Shown here: positions 14,331-21,618 of the stretch, one piece after another | How the letters are laid out: each line of letters begins with the position of its first letter | How positions within the stretch are numbered: the first letter of the stretch is position 1 | Assembly: GCA_020056155.1 (NCBI GenBank) | Contig: JAGVII010000316.1 | Span: 1-21,618, forward strand | Reading direction: 5' to 3' | Length of the DNA: 21,618 nt | DNA from: Afipia sp. | GTDB taxonomy: Bacteria; Pseudomonadota; Alphaproteobacteria; Rhizobiales; Xanthobacteraceae | Notes under the pieces: model-generated | What the model was told of the DNA's origin: nothing | Database searches by the model: none | The model's input: the letters and a program-made list of their open reading frames with translations, nothing else | Translations under genes and position numbers: made by a program

Positions 14331-15090
14331 TCGTTCAATAAGTGTATTGCGTTTGTTCCAGCTGCATTGGAAACAGATACTCGTATCACTCTTCGTCGGA
14401 ACGTCCTTGGCGGGAGCGTTGTTTGTCGTCGTGCCTCAGGAATGGGAGGCTGTCGCCGAAATACAAGTGGGACAGGTCGGGCACATTGGGCAGCTTAGTC
14501 AGGGAGGCTTTACTGCGCATGCGATGCCGATTGAGGCAGTTCCGGTGACCTTTGAGCGGATGACCTCCCCTTCTTTCGTCCAGGCAGTTTCGCGAAGAGT
14601 GGGAAGGCAAAGCGTTGTTCAGCAACTGCTGCCAAAGCGGTTCGGAGGCAAAGGGAAACTCGATGTGCGCCAGCCAATGAATTCTGACCTGATAATTGTC
14701 AGAGTTCGGGCGGAATCGGCGGAACTGGCACAGCAATTGGGTGAGGGTATCGTCGCCGAGATCACTGAGGAACATGCTCGGATCGCAGGGCCTATCAAAA
14801 ATGTGTTGCACCCGATGCTACTGAAGATTGTGTCCGAGATCGCCAAGGGAGATATTTCTGGCGAGCGTGTGCAGTTGCTTATCTCGCAGATGGAGCCATT
14901 GTCTCGCCCAACCCGCGAAATAGGGCGTGTCGTCACGCTTGCGGAGCCGGTTTTCCCTCGCCCAATGTATTTTGCTGCGCTGGGTGTCCTTATCGGTATT
15001 GCAATCATGGCTGCGACACTTGGTGTTGGGCGACTTCGAAAGTCCGGCACAAGTGAGTCGGTTACGTCGGTGACGGGATCTGGTTCATAG
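14323..15090 (+). CDS. Wzz-like polysaccharide chain-length protein
   Basis: The 255-residue protein has the two-helix plan of Wzz/PCP proteins: a short cytoplasmic N-terminus, TM1 (about 18-38), a periplasmic domain of some 175 residues, and TM2 (about 215-235) preceded by the proline-containing PVFPRP segment that is typical of the family. The cytoplasmic tail is only about 20 residues, with no Walker motifs or tyrosine kinase domain. Wzz proteins set the modal length of Wzy-made polysaccharides. The ATG at 14323 overlaps the previous gene by eight bases and is preceded by AGGGG at 14311-14315. Similarity in the N-terminal Wzz domain is modest, so the call rests mainly on architecture and position. 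Confidence 0.75.
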   Translation: MGDRSISVLRLFQLHWKQILVSLFVGTSLAGALFVVVPQEWEAVAEIQVGQVGHIGQLSQGGFTAHAMPIEAVPVTFERMTSPSFVQAVSRRVGRQSVVQQLLPKRFGGKGKLDVRQPMNSDLIIVRVRAESAELAQQLGEGIVAEITEEHARIAGPIKNVLHPMLLKIVSEIAKGDISGERVQLLISQMEPLSRPTREIGRVVTLAEPVFPRPMYFAALGVLIGIAIMAATLGVGRLRKSGTSESVTSVTGSGS

Positions 15091-15106
15091 TGGCTGTGAT
15101 GTTGGA

Positions 15107-15142
15107 TTGCGGCATGAACTCATCGTGGTGGATGAGTCGCAA
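15107..15142 (+). promoter_or_regulatory. Hairpin covering the start of the large phosphotransferase gene
   Basis: ACTCATC (15118-15124) pairs perfectly with GATGAGT (15131-15137) around a GTGGTG loop; outside it TTGCG (15107-15111) pairs with CGCAA (15138-15142), with a six-base bulge on the left side. Its 3' end reaches the A of the ATG at 15142, and the only weak purine-rich site, GATGAG (15131-15136), is inside the stem. It could hold back translation of the next gene. The base pairing is observed; the function is inferred. Confidence 0.45.
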
Positions 15143-18100
15143 TGAGTAGGTCTTGGGCGCGGCCTGTGGTAATAGCAGGGTTGCTCGTCTTCGTCGTATT
15201 GCTGACAGTTGCGACGCTGGACTCTTATGTGCTGCACCGTCGTGTGGCGCCCCAAATCGAGTATGACTTCTCCCTGGGCAATGGGGCGGTCGAGATTGGT
15301 AACATTTCCAAGGATATCGCTAGGCCGTCCGACAGGCTCCGGGTCAGCCTTTCTTTCAAGATCAATGGGAATGTCTTACAGCACCGAATTGGAGACGGTT
15401 ATCAGAACATATTTCAGACATCGCAGGGCAACAACGGCATTCGGCTAGAGCTATCGACAAATGAGGGACCCAATAGCCGAATGGGACTTGTCGCCAGTTC
15501 GGCGTTGGGAGAATCATTGGGGATGGATCTCGGTCGGATGCCAATCCCCGGGAGTTGGCACGACTTTGTGTTGGAGGTCGTGGACGGGAAACTTGATGTT
15601 TGGCTGGATGGTGTTGCGATTGGAACGGTTTCTGGGGTTGTTCGTGATCTTCCCTTGGATGACGTCGCTATTGGAACCGGATTTTCGAAGCAGCGCCCTT
15701 TCAACGGCCAAGTGCGCAATTTCCAGATAAGTCGCAGTATCGGAGTCTTCGACGAAAGCTCGATGTTTACGCTGTATGTGGTTTCCGGAAGTCTTGCGAT
15801 GTGTGGATGGCTGGTGTTCGTCTTCTTTCGTTATCGTTCGCACGGATACGAGCCCACGTTTTCTAGAACGATAAAGGCAGGAACTGTACTTCTGTCGGTT
15901 GCGTCCTTGTTTGGAGTGGTCCTGCTTCTAACTCCAGTGCAGGGAAGTATTGCGCTCTATTTCACCTACTTATCTTGGTGCGTACTCGCACTGGCCATCA
16001 TCGCATCGTTACGTGGCTTTCTTGGCTCGGGCCCAAATAGTTGGGCTGTGGGTGGCCTGATTGCTGCGATATGCTATCTGGGCTTCCTTCTCTACGCCGC
16101 TGCCGCTACCTATCTGGGGCATCTTGATCGGAATTCAGGGATATTGTCAGCCGCAGATGCGTCGGCGGTATTTCAATCGTCATCGCGAGAGTCGGTCGAG
16201 TTTCTCGTTTTACACTTCAGTACGCGCGAACTGTTGTTCATCTTCCTGATTCCTGTGTTTCCGTCGCTTGGCGTCTTGATGGCCTTTTTTTCGGAAATGT
16301 ATGCTGCGCGGAGGTCCATATTGGTCCTTCCAGCACTCGTGATGGGTATCTGTGTTCCGCTTATGTACCCAACAGGAAATTCGGTGGCCGCAGAGCTTGT
16401 TAGTGCGTATGCGGAATACCAACGTAGTACCGACGAGTTGATCGCATTGATCAATGAACGCCGTTTGACGCACGCAATTACTGCCAGCAAGAAGGACCAA
16501 GGCGAGCTATATCTCGTAGTAATTGGTGAGTCGGCAAACCGGGACCATATGTCGGCTTACGGATATTTTCGAAAGACAACACCCTGGATGGATCAGAAGA
16601 CGTCCGATCCGAGCTGGATTATTTTTGACAATGCATATACAAGTTTTTCTCACACGGTTCCATCGCTAACGCAAGCGCTGAGTCAGGCGAATCAATACAA
16701 CGACCTTGATATCCGGCGTGCGCCTACACTCATTGAGTTGATGAACACGGCAGGATTCGATACATATTGGATTGATGAACAGGGATCGGCACTAGGTGAT
16801 ACGCCGCTGAATGCGATAGCTCAAGTATCCAAGCAGAACAGGTACGTCCGCCCGCTGGGCCAAATCAAGAACGCTTTACGGGATATTCTTGAGTCCATGG
16901 ATCGAGGCAGGAATAACCTCGTCGTTCTGCATCTAATGGGATCGCACGCGGACTACGCGCGACGAGTTCCCGACGCGTACGGAGTACGCTTCAATGACGG
17001 CATTGAGGAACTCGGGGATATTGCCAAGGATAAAGAGTTTGTTGAGAAGGTTCTCGATCCGTACGACAGATCCATCCATTACACCGACCGGTTAATTTCA
17101 GAGCTCTGGGATATGACCAAGACGCAGGTGGGAGAACCGTCCGTATTCGTCTATTTTTCCGATCACGGGGAGGACGTCTATGGGAAGAAGTTTCACGATG
17201 CCTCGCGGTTCACTTATTCGATGGTAAGGTCGCCCTTGGTGATGCAGTTCTCACCTCAATGGATAGCTAGGAATCCGCATCGTTTCGAGACTCTCAGACG
17301 CAATCGAGGTCGCGTTTTCACATTGGATTTACTCTTTGAAACCATGACGGGTATGAGTGGAATTCAGGAGTTCAAATACGATCACCGGTATGACCTTGGT
17401 GATGATCAGTATGCGCTCGACGAAAGAGATGCCGTTACGATGCGAGCTGATGGAGAGTTGGACAAAGCGCTTTACGCGGATTCTGGCGTTAGGTTTATCC
17501 GGGATGATCCACAATTTATTGCTCGGAGAAATGTGGAATATCTAAATGCAACGTACGGAAATAAGGTCATGTCGGTGCACAACGATATGAAGAACAAACT
17601 GTACGAGTCGGCTTTTTCTGGGTTCAAGGGAGTCGAGTTCAATATTGGCATCCCTTCGATGAAGATGGGGCACTACCCACAAAGTGTGTATCCGGTCGAT
17701 CTTGACCAGTTTCTCGCGTACGACGCGACGAAACAATTCCAGCGGTATTGGTTCGACATGAAAGTCGAAAACGGGTACTCGTTGGTCGATGCACTCGATA
17801 AGTTGGAGGAATTGGATCGTCGATTTGATCTGAAAAAGCGGGCACTTATCGAAAGCTGGGACGATGACCTCGTCTATTTTTCCGAGAAGGGATGGAGGAC
17901 TTCGTACTATATGCACGAAGATCGTTGGAAGAAGTGCGGGAAGTTCGATGTCAATGTGAGCGAGTGCGCAAAGGAAATTGCTGCTGAGATCAAGAAGACC
18001 AAGGCGACATCGGTCAGTTTCTTTTTCGATAACTATGCCTTCGTTAAACGCTATCTTGAACCCATGTTGCCTAAGGACATCGGGTATCACACGTTTGGGT

Positions 18101-18234
18101 TACCGGCGGAGTACGATATCTTCCGTGAGAACTTTATCGTGTTGTCCAAGCGTTCTCCTGTATTTGCGGACCGGAGAGTTGAGACGATTCTTCTGGAGAG
18201 TTCTCACCGCTTTGGCGAAACGATTTCTCCGTGA
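15142..18234 (+). CDS. Large membrane phosphotransferase: LamG-like / TM / EptA-like / phosphodiesterase-like fusion
   Basis: This 1030-residue protein combines four parts. TM1 (about 9-30) is followed by a LamG/concanavalin-like domain (about 38-200, ending RPFNGQVRNFQI), five or six helices (about 208-410), an alkaline-phosphatase-superfamily domain (about 455-740), and a C-terminal domain (about 800-1025). The third part resembles EptA or phosphoglycerol transferases: VVIGESANRDHMSAYGY (459-475) with metal ligand E463, nucleophile T505 in SFSHTVPSL, H602 in MGSHADY, D674/H675 in SDHGED, and H685. The last part recalls GDPD/menorin-type TIM barrels: H813-N-D, GVEFN (830-834), H844, WFDMK (870-874) and LIES. 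It probably adds phosphoethanolamine or phosphoglycerol to glycans in the periplasm; the C-terminal role is unknown. Confidence 0.78.
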   Translation: MSRSWARPVVIAGLLVFVVLLTVATLDSYVLHRRVAPQIEYDFSLGNGAVEIGNISKDIARPSDRLRVSLSFKINGNVLQHRIGDGYQNIFQTSQGNNGIRLELSTNEGPNSRMGLVASSALGESLGMDLGRMPIPGSWHDFVLEVVDGKLDVWLDGVAIGTVSGVVRDLPLDDVAIGTGFSKQRPFNGQVRNFQISRSIGVFDESSMFTLYVVSGSLAMCGWLVFVFFRYRSHGYEPTFSRTIKAGTVLLSVASLFGVVLLLTPVQGSIALYFTYLSWCVLALAIIASLRGFLGSGPNSWAVGGLIAAICYLGFLLYAAAATYLGHLDRNSGILSAADASAVFQSSSRESVEFLVLHFSTRELLFIFLIPVFPSLGVLMAFFSEMYAARRSILVLPALVMGICVPLMYPTGNSVAAELVSAYAEYQRSTDELIALINERRLTHAITASKKDQGELYLVVIGESANRDHMSAYGYFRKTTPWMDQKTSDPSWIIFDNAYTSFSHTVPSLTQALSQANQYNDLDIRRAPTLIELMNTAGFDTYWIDEQGSALGDTPLNAIAQVSKQNRYVRPLGQIKNALRDILESMDRGRNNLVVLHLMGSHADYARRVPDAYGVRFNDGIEELGDIAKDKEFVEKVLDPYDRSIHYTDRLISELWDMTKTQVGEPSVFVYFSDHGEDVYGKKFHDASRFTYSMVRSPLVMQFSPQWIARNPHRFETLRRNRGRVFTLDLLFETMTGMSGIQEFKYDHRYDLGDDQYALDERDAVTMRADGELDKALYADSGVRFIRDDPQFIARRNVEYLNATYGNKVMSVHNDMKNKLYESAFSGFKGVEFNIGIPSMKMGHYPQSVYPVDLDQFLAYDATKQFQRYWFDMKVENGYSLVDALDKLEELDRRFDLKKRALIESWDDDLVYFSEKGWRTSYYMHEDRWKKCGKFDVNVSECAKEIAAEIKKTKATSVSFFFDNYAFVKRYLEPMLPKDIGYHTFGLPAEYDIFRENFIVLSKRSPVFADRRVETILLESSHRFGETISP

Positions 18235-19316
18235 AGTTCGGTTCGACATCCTCATCGATGCGTGACCTTGCCAAGCATCCCTACTACATTGTTTCCCCGC
18301 GTTACGCCCGAACTTCTGCTGGTGTGCGCGTGCTATTCAGGCTTGCCGATCTGATCAATAGGGCAGGTGGCTCGGCGTTCATATTTCTTTCGCCGCACTT
18401 TAATCATGACCTCGCGTCGTCGCCGATGGATGTGGCGCCATTCTTGAATCAAAGGATTGTTGATTACCACTTTCAGAATGGGCTGACACCTATCGTGGTG
18501 TACCCGGAAACAGTGCGCATATCGAAGTTTGCACCGCCGGTCAGAGTGAGATATTTGCTGAACTACGACGAACTTCTTTTTCGAAATGAGCCGCTAGCGG
18601 CCGATGACTATCTTCTGGCCTTCAGTCAGGCCATTGCCGACCAAATCCGCATTGAGAAGCCGCGTCGGACGATATTTCTTCCTGTATCCGATCCGGTGTT
18701 CTTTTGCCCTCCAAGGGAACCCGTCGTTCGGTCCGGTAGCGCTTTCTACGCCGGAAAGTTCAAGTACCACTTCGGTGGAAAGGCATTTCCGATTACTGAC
18801 GGAATGCTGGAAATCACGCGTGACCGGCCTGACTCTCAGACCCCTGACCAGATTCGCTCGTTGTTCCAGCGACTCGAATTCTTCTACTGCTACGAAGACT
18901 CGGCATTGGCGTTGGAGGCGATTTTGTGTGGATGTCCGGTTGTGTTTCTTCCCAACGAACACTTTCAGACGCCATTGGGTGGCAAGGAGCTCCGTGGTCT
19001 TGGTTATGCCTGGGGCGCATCGCCGGAGCAGATGCGTCATGCTCAGGAGACCGTCGCGGCTGCGCGTGAGGAACATCTGCGCAGGCTGGATGAGATCCCG
19101 GGCCAGGTCAAGGCGTTCATGGTGGATACGCAAGCCATTGCAGCAAATCGCGCTTACGTTACCCCCTTCGCTAAAGGTTTTCTGAAACCTCCGGGCTTGC
19201 TTCAGCGGGCAATTGATTTCACCTATTTTCTTCGGGATGTGATTGACGACAGAGGTTGGGCGGGAACGCTAAAGATTGTCGGCAAGAGAATACGCTCAGG
19301 ACGGTTCCGGATTTAG
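18231..19316 (+). CDS. Glycosyltransferase, GT-B fold (GT1/GT4-like)
   Basis: The 361-residue product looks like a cytoplasmic GT-B enzyme with no membrane helix. The N-terminal half has GVRVLFRLADLINRAG (31-46), typical of the acceptor-binding Rossmann domain. The C-terminal half has FFYCYEDSALALEAILCG (217-234) and CPVVFLPN (235-242), matching the donor-binding E-x7-E-type region of GT4-related enzymes. The exact family is uncertain because overall similarity to known GT4 proteins is weak. Translation probably begins at GTG 18231, whose GTGA overlaps the preceding stop by four bases; ATG 18258 is the alternative and neither has a clear ribosome-binding site. The gene precedes the flippase, so it probably builds the repeating unit on undecaprenyl diphosphate. 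Confidence 0.75.
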   Translation: MKFGSTSSSMRDLAKHPYYIVSPRYARTSAGVRVLFRLADLINRAGGSAFIFLSPHFNHDLASSPMDVAPFLNQRIVDYHFQNGLTPIVVYPETVRISKFAPPVRVRYLLNYDELLFRNEPLAADDYLLAFSQAIADQIRIEKPRRTIFLPVSDPVFFCPPREPVVRSGSAFYAGKFKYHFGGKAFPITDGMLEITRDRPDSQTPDQIRSLFQRLEFFYCYEDSALALEAILCGCPVVFLPNEHFQTPLGGKELRGLGYAWGASPEQMRHAQETVAAAREEHLRRLDEIPGQVKAFMVDTQAIAANRAYVTPFAKGFLKPPGLLQRAIDFTYFLRDVIDDRGWAGTLKIVGKRIRSGRFRI

Positions 19317-19322
19317 CGGAAG

Positions 19323-20615
19323 ATGGGCACGCTTTCTTCAGCCCACATCGTCTTGCTACAGAAGAGCTGGCAGGCTCTATCGGGCTTGATTACCGCGCTG
19401 CTGGTCGCCTATTTTCTTTCGCCGGATGAACAGGGCTATTACTACGCGATCGGCAGCTTACTGAGCGGATATGTGTTGCTGGACCTCGGGTTGTCGGGGC
19501 TCCTGGTCCAGGTTTCGGCACGCATGTTCCCCGGATTGGAGATCGGCGAGGGTGGCTATCTGTCGCCCGACGGACAGTCCAGGCGGGAATTTCTCGCCAT
19601 GACCGGTTGGGCCAAGCAGTGGTATGCGCGGGCCGCCCTGATTGCGCTGCTGCTGATCCCGATTGGCTATCTGTACTTTTCGTACGCCAAGCCGGTGGTT
19701 CAGGATATTGGCTGGGAATGGCCGTGGATATTCGTGGTCGTTTCGGTCGCTGTCAGCATGCCGGCCCTTCCGCTTCTGGCGATTCTGGAAGGAGCGGGAC
19801 GCGTTTCGGAAGTCTATCTATTGCGGCTCGGGCATTACGCCCTTGGCGCTCTAGTGGCCTGGGTACTGTTGGCCGGCGGGCAGGGACTGTTCGCACCGGC
19901 AATGGCGCCACTTTCGGTTGCCATCGTTGTATTCGTTTGGATGTACTCTCGTTATCGGCCGCTGTTAATGGTGTCTGTCGATCAGACTGGCGCTTTCGCC
20001 TGGCGCGACGAGATTTGGCCCCTTCAGCGCAAGGTGGCGTTGTCATGGCTGGCCGGTTATGTGTTCCTGAATTCGCCTACGCTGGTGGTGTTCTACTTTG
20101 GCGATGCGGCCTCGGCTGGCCGGTTAGGTCTGTCGATGGTCATCGCCAACCTGCTTGGTTCATTGTGTGCATCGTGGCTGATCGCCCGGGTGCCGCGCAT
20201 TACCCATCTTGTTGCAGAAGATCGGCGTGTCGATTCGCATGAGATGTTCTTGGCCGAATTCAAGAAGGCGTTTCTGTTGATGGTGCTTGGTTATGGTGTG
20301 GCGGTTCTTGCCGCATCCTTGATTGCGGAGACGTTCGTTGCCCGACGTATACTTCCGCCCTTCGAGTTGCTGCTCTTGTCCGCCGTGTTCCTCATTTTCC
20401 ACTGCATTGGTATGCTCTCCGTGTATTTCCGGGCTCGCGGACGTGAAGCGTTGGCGGTGCCGGCGATGGCGGCTACCGTGATCGGTTTGGCAATTTCGAT
20501 GACCGTCGTTAGCGGTCATGGTGTCCTTGGCGTACTCGTTGCGTTTCTGGCCGCTTATGGACTGGTTGCCGTTCCCGGAATGATCCTGGCCTGGACGAAC
20601 AGCCGTGACCGTTGA
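19323..20615 (+). CDS. wzx: Wzx-like polysaccharide flippase (MATE/MOP superfamily)
   Basis: The 430-residue product is a polytopic membrane protein with about 12 hydrophobic segments and few charged residues in them, the plan of Wzx/RfbX O-unit flippases. The N-terminal portion (LLQKSWQALSGLITALLVAYFLSPDEQGYYYAIGSLL is spread over residues 11-47) has the family's first helix, an acidic loop ending in EQGYY, and then a second helix. Wzx carries undecaprenyl-diphosphate-linked repeating units across the inner membrane. The call rests on topology, length and the company of Wzz and glycosyltransferases, since Wzx sequences are poorly conserved. The GGA before the ATG is too close to be a good ribosome-binding site, so the exact start is uncertain. 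The gene overlaps the next by 11 bases. Confidence 0.78.
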   Translation: MGTLSSAHIVLLQKSWQALSGLITALLVAYFLSPDEQGYYYAIGSLLSGYVLLDLGLSGLLVQVSARMFPGLEIGEGGYLSPDGQSRREFLAMTGWAKQWYARAALIALLLIPIGYLYFSYAKPVVQDIGWEWPWIFVVVSVAVSMPALPLLAILEGAGRVSEVYLLRLGHYALGALVAWVLLAGGQGLFAPAMAPLSVAIVVFVWMYSRYRPLLMVSVDQTGAFAWRDEIWPLQRKVALSWLAGYVFLNSPTLVVFYFGDAASAGRLGLSMVIANLLGSLCASWLIARVPRITHLVAEDRRVDSHEMFLAEFKKAFLLMVLGYGVAVLAASLIAETFVARRILPPFELLLLSAVFLIFHCIGMLSVYFRARGREALAVPAMAATVIGLAISMTVVSGHGVLGVLVAFLAAYGLVAVPGMILAWTNSRDR

Positions 20616-21348
20616 TGCAGGGCGGGGGTCGGTTGCGGTTTCCATTGTTAGCCATGGCCACGGCAAGATGGTATCGGCCTTGATTGAGCAGCTCAGGAAT
20701 TGTCCCGAAGTCGGGCAAGTCATCGTCACGCAGAATGTGCCGGAGGAGATTCGATTCGCGCCAGACGATCTGGTTGGTGTGATTGAAAATCCGAGCCCAA
20801 AGGGATTTGGCGCCAACCACAATGCGGCGTTTCGAGCGTGTCGTATGCCGATATATTGCGTACTCAATCCTGATATCCAACTGATTGGGAACCCATTCCC
20901 TTCCTTGTTGCAGTCATTGGTGGAAGGGCGCCGCGAAATTATCGCGCCGCTGATTGTTTCGCCATCCGGGGGCGTTGAGGATAGCGCGCGGCATTTCCCT
21001 ACCATGAGCGGGCTGCTGAAGAAGGCGGTTGGGCACAATGATGGTCGTTATCCAATGGTTTCGGGACAAGCACTGATCTTTCCCGATTGGGTCGCGGGGA
21101 TGTTCATGTTGTTTCGGACAACCGACTATGCCCGCCTTGGCGGTTTCGACGAGCGATACTTCCTTTACTACGAGGACGTCGACATTTGTGCACGGGCGTG
21201 GCGTGACGGCATGAAGGTCGTGCTTTGTCCATCTGTCTCGGCGATTCACGATGCCCGCCGGCAGAGCCGGAAGAGCCTGCGGCATCTGCGCTGGCATCTG
21301 GCGAGCATGGCGCGCTACTTTCTTTCCGGGACGGGGCGACGGGCGTGA
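20605..21348 (+). CDS. Rhamnosyltransferase-like glycosyltransferase (GT2, WbbL group)
   Basis: The 247-residue product is a soluble or peripheral GT2 enzyme of the WbbL/RfbN-like group. It has VSIVSHGHG (12-20), ENPSPKGFGANHNAAF (61-76), the donor motif LNPDIQL (87-93), GMFMLFR (165-171), and GFDERYFLYYEDVDIC (180-195), which includes the catalytic acidic region. The start is GTG at 20605, overlapping the flippase gene by 11 bases; no strong ribosome-binding site is visible, which fits translational coupling. WbbL-type enzymes often transfer a deoxy sugar such as rhamnose, but the donor here could equally be one of the unusual sugars made by this cluster. Confidence 0.88.
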   Translation: MTVDAGRGSVAVSIVSHGHGKMVSALIEQLRNCPEVGQVIVTQNVPEEIRFAPDDLVGVIENPSPKGFGANHNAAFRACRMPIYCVLNPDIQLIGNPFPSLLQSLVEGRREIIAPLIVSPSGGVEDSARHFPTMSGLLKKAVGHNDGRYPMVSGQALIFPDWVAGMFMLFRTTDYARLGGFDERYFLYYEDVDICARAWRDGMKVVLCPSVSAIHDARRQSRKSLRHLRWHLASMARYFLSGTGRRA

Positions 21349-21618
21349 CTTCACTCGTTACTGGCGCCACAGGTTTCATAGGCGGTCGTTTGTTGCGCGC
21401 CGATGATCGTGCGTTGGCGCGTAACGCTACCGCCAATCCCGGCGCCATCGTCGGTGATCTGCTCGATAAGCCGTCTTTGCGTGGCGCGTGTGCCGACATC
21501 GAATGCGTATTCCATTGCGCTGGCTACGCCCATGCCGTTGAGTCGTCCGATCCGGAACTGCATTGGCGTGTCAATTTCGAGGGAACGCGCAATCTGCTTG
21601 ATGCCGCGGGTGCGGCGG
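21345..21618 (+). CDS. NAD-dependent nucleotide-sugar epimerase/dehydratase (partial, 5' end)
   Basis: The reading frame is open from GTG at 21345 to the right edge (91 codons). It begins with the extended-SDR Rossmann motif TGATGFIGGRLL (6-17), followed by GDLLDKPSLRGACADIECVF and HCAG, then the FEGTRNLLDAAG helix seen in GalE-type epimerases. It therefore encodes the N-terminal half of the cofactor domain of a nucleotide-sugar epimerase or dehydratase. The start overlaps the preceding stop by four bases (GTGA). Members beside WbbL-like transferases often make a UDP-sugar for, or work next to, an initiating glycosyltransferase, but the substrate cannot be assigned from this fragment. Confidence 0.85.
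   Translation, partial: MTSLVTGATGFIGGRLLRADDRALARNATANPGAIVGDLLDKPSLRGACADIECVFHCAGYAHAVESSDPELHWRVNFEGTRNLLDAAGAA

Noticed and set aside
20160..21038. 292-codon open frame on the minus strand across the flippase and GT2 genes
   Set aside because: It spans two real genes in the opposite direction and its translation is low-complexity without known motifs.
1..21618. CRISPR arrays, tRNA or rRNA genes, insertion sequences
   Set aside because: No regularly spaced repeats, cloverleaf-like sequence, transposase frame or flanking terminal repeats were seen.

Overview
The window carries 20 coding regions, all on the + strand: the tail of rpsR, rplI, and a surface-polysaccharide (O-antigen or capsule type) cluster of 18 genes that runs off the right edge. 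The S18-L9 pair, the L9 sequence and the moderately high GC content point to a proteobacterium, most likely a betaproteobacterium; this is inference from resemblance only. In many beta- and gammaproteobacteria dnaB lies near rplI. Here a strong terminator closes the ribosomal operon and the polysaccharide locus begins about 230 bases later.

Layout. (1) 1-571: end of rpsR, rplI and a rho-independent terminator. (2) 572-799: leader with a cluster of CATGTCG repeats and a possible -10 box. (3) 800-2634: rfbF and rfbG, which make CDP-4-keto-6-deoxyglucose. (4) 2698-7663: an unusual five-gene cassette of a NeuB-like PEP-condensing enzyme, a short-chain reductase, a 3-dehydroquinate-synthase-like sugar-phosphate cyclase, an FGGY kinase with sedoheptulokinase-like features and a HAD phosphatase. 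(5) 7674-10593: an extended-SDR enzyme and a thiamine-diphosphate enzyme, a pairing that recalls two-carbon branching of CDP-sugars as in yersiniose synthesis. (6) 10593-14330: a GtrA-type membrane protein, a zinc-ribbon methyltransferase, a GtrB-type polyprenyl-phosphate glycosyltransferase and a GT-C type membrane protein. (7) 14323-18234: a Wzz-like chain-length protein and a 1030-residue membrane transferase with an unusual domain set. (8) 18231-21618: a GT-B glycosyltransferase, a Wzx-like flippase, a rhamnosyltransferase-like GT2 and the start of an NAD-dependent epimerase.

Most genes overlap by 1-11 bases or are separated by fewer than 80 bases, so the 18 genes look like one long operon with translational coupling. 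Several starts are TTG or GTG. The genes predict a Wzx/Wzz-type polysaccharide containing at least one branched CDP-derived 6-deoxy sugar and a second, unusual sugar or cyclitol made by the NeuB/cyclase cassette, with lipid-linked (GtrB) and phospho-substituent (alkaline-phosphatase-superfamily) decorations. No wzy polymerase, initiating transferase, CMP-sugar synthetase or C-3 dehydratase was found inside the window; they may lie downstream.

The most novel parts are the NeuB-SDR-cyclase-kinase-phosphatase cassette, which resembles a shikimate-type logic (PEP aldol, phosphorylation, ring closure, reduction) moved into a surface-sugar pathway, and the LamG / membrane / phosphotransferase / phosphodiesterase-like fusion protein.
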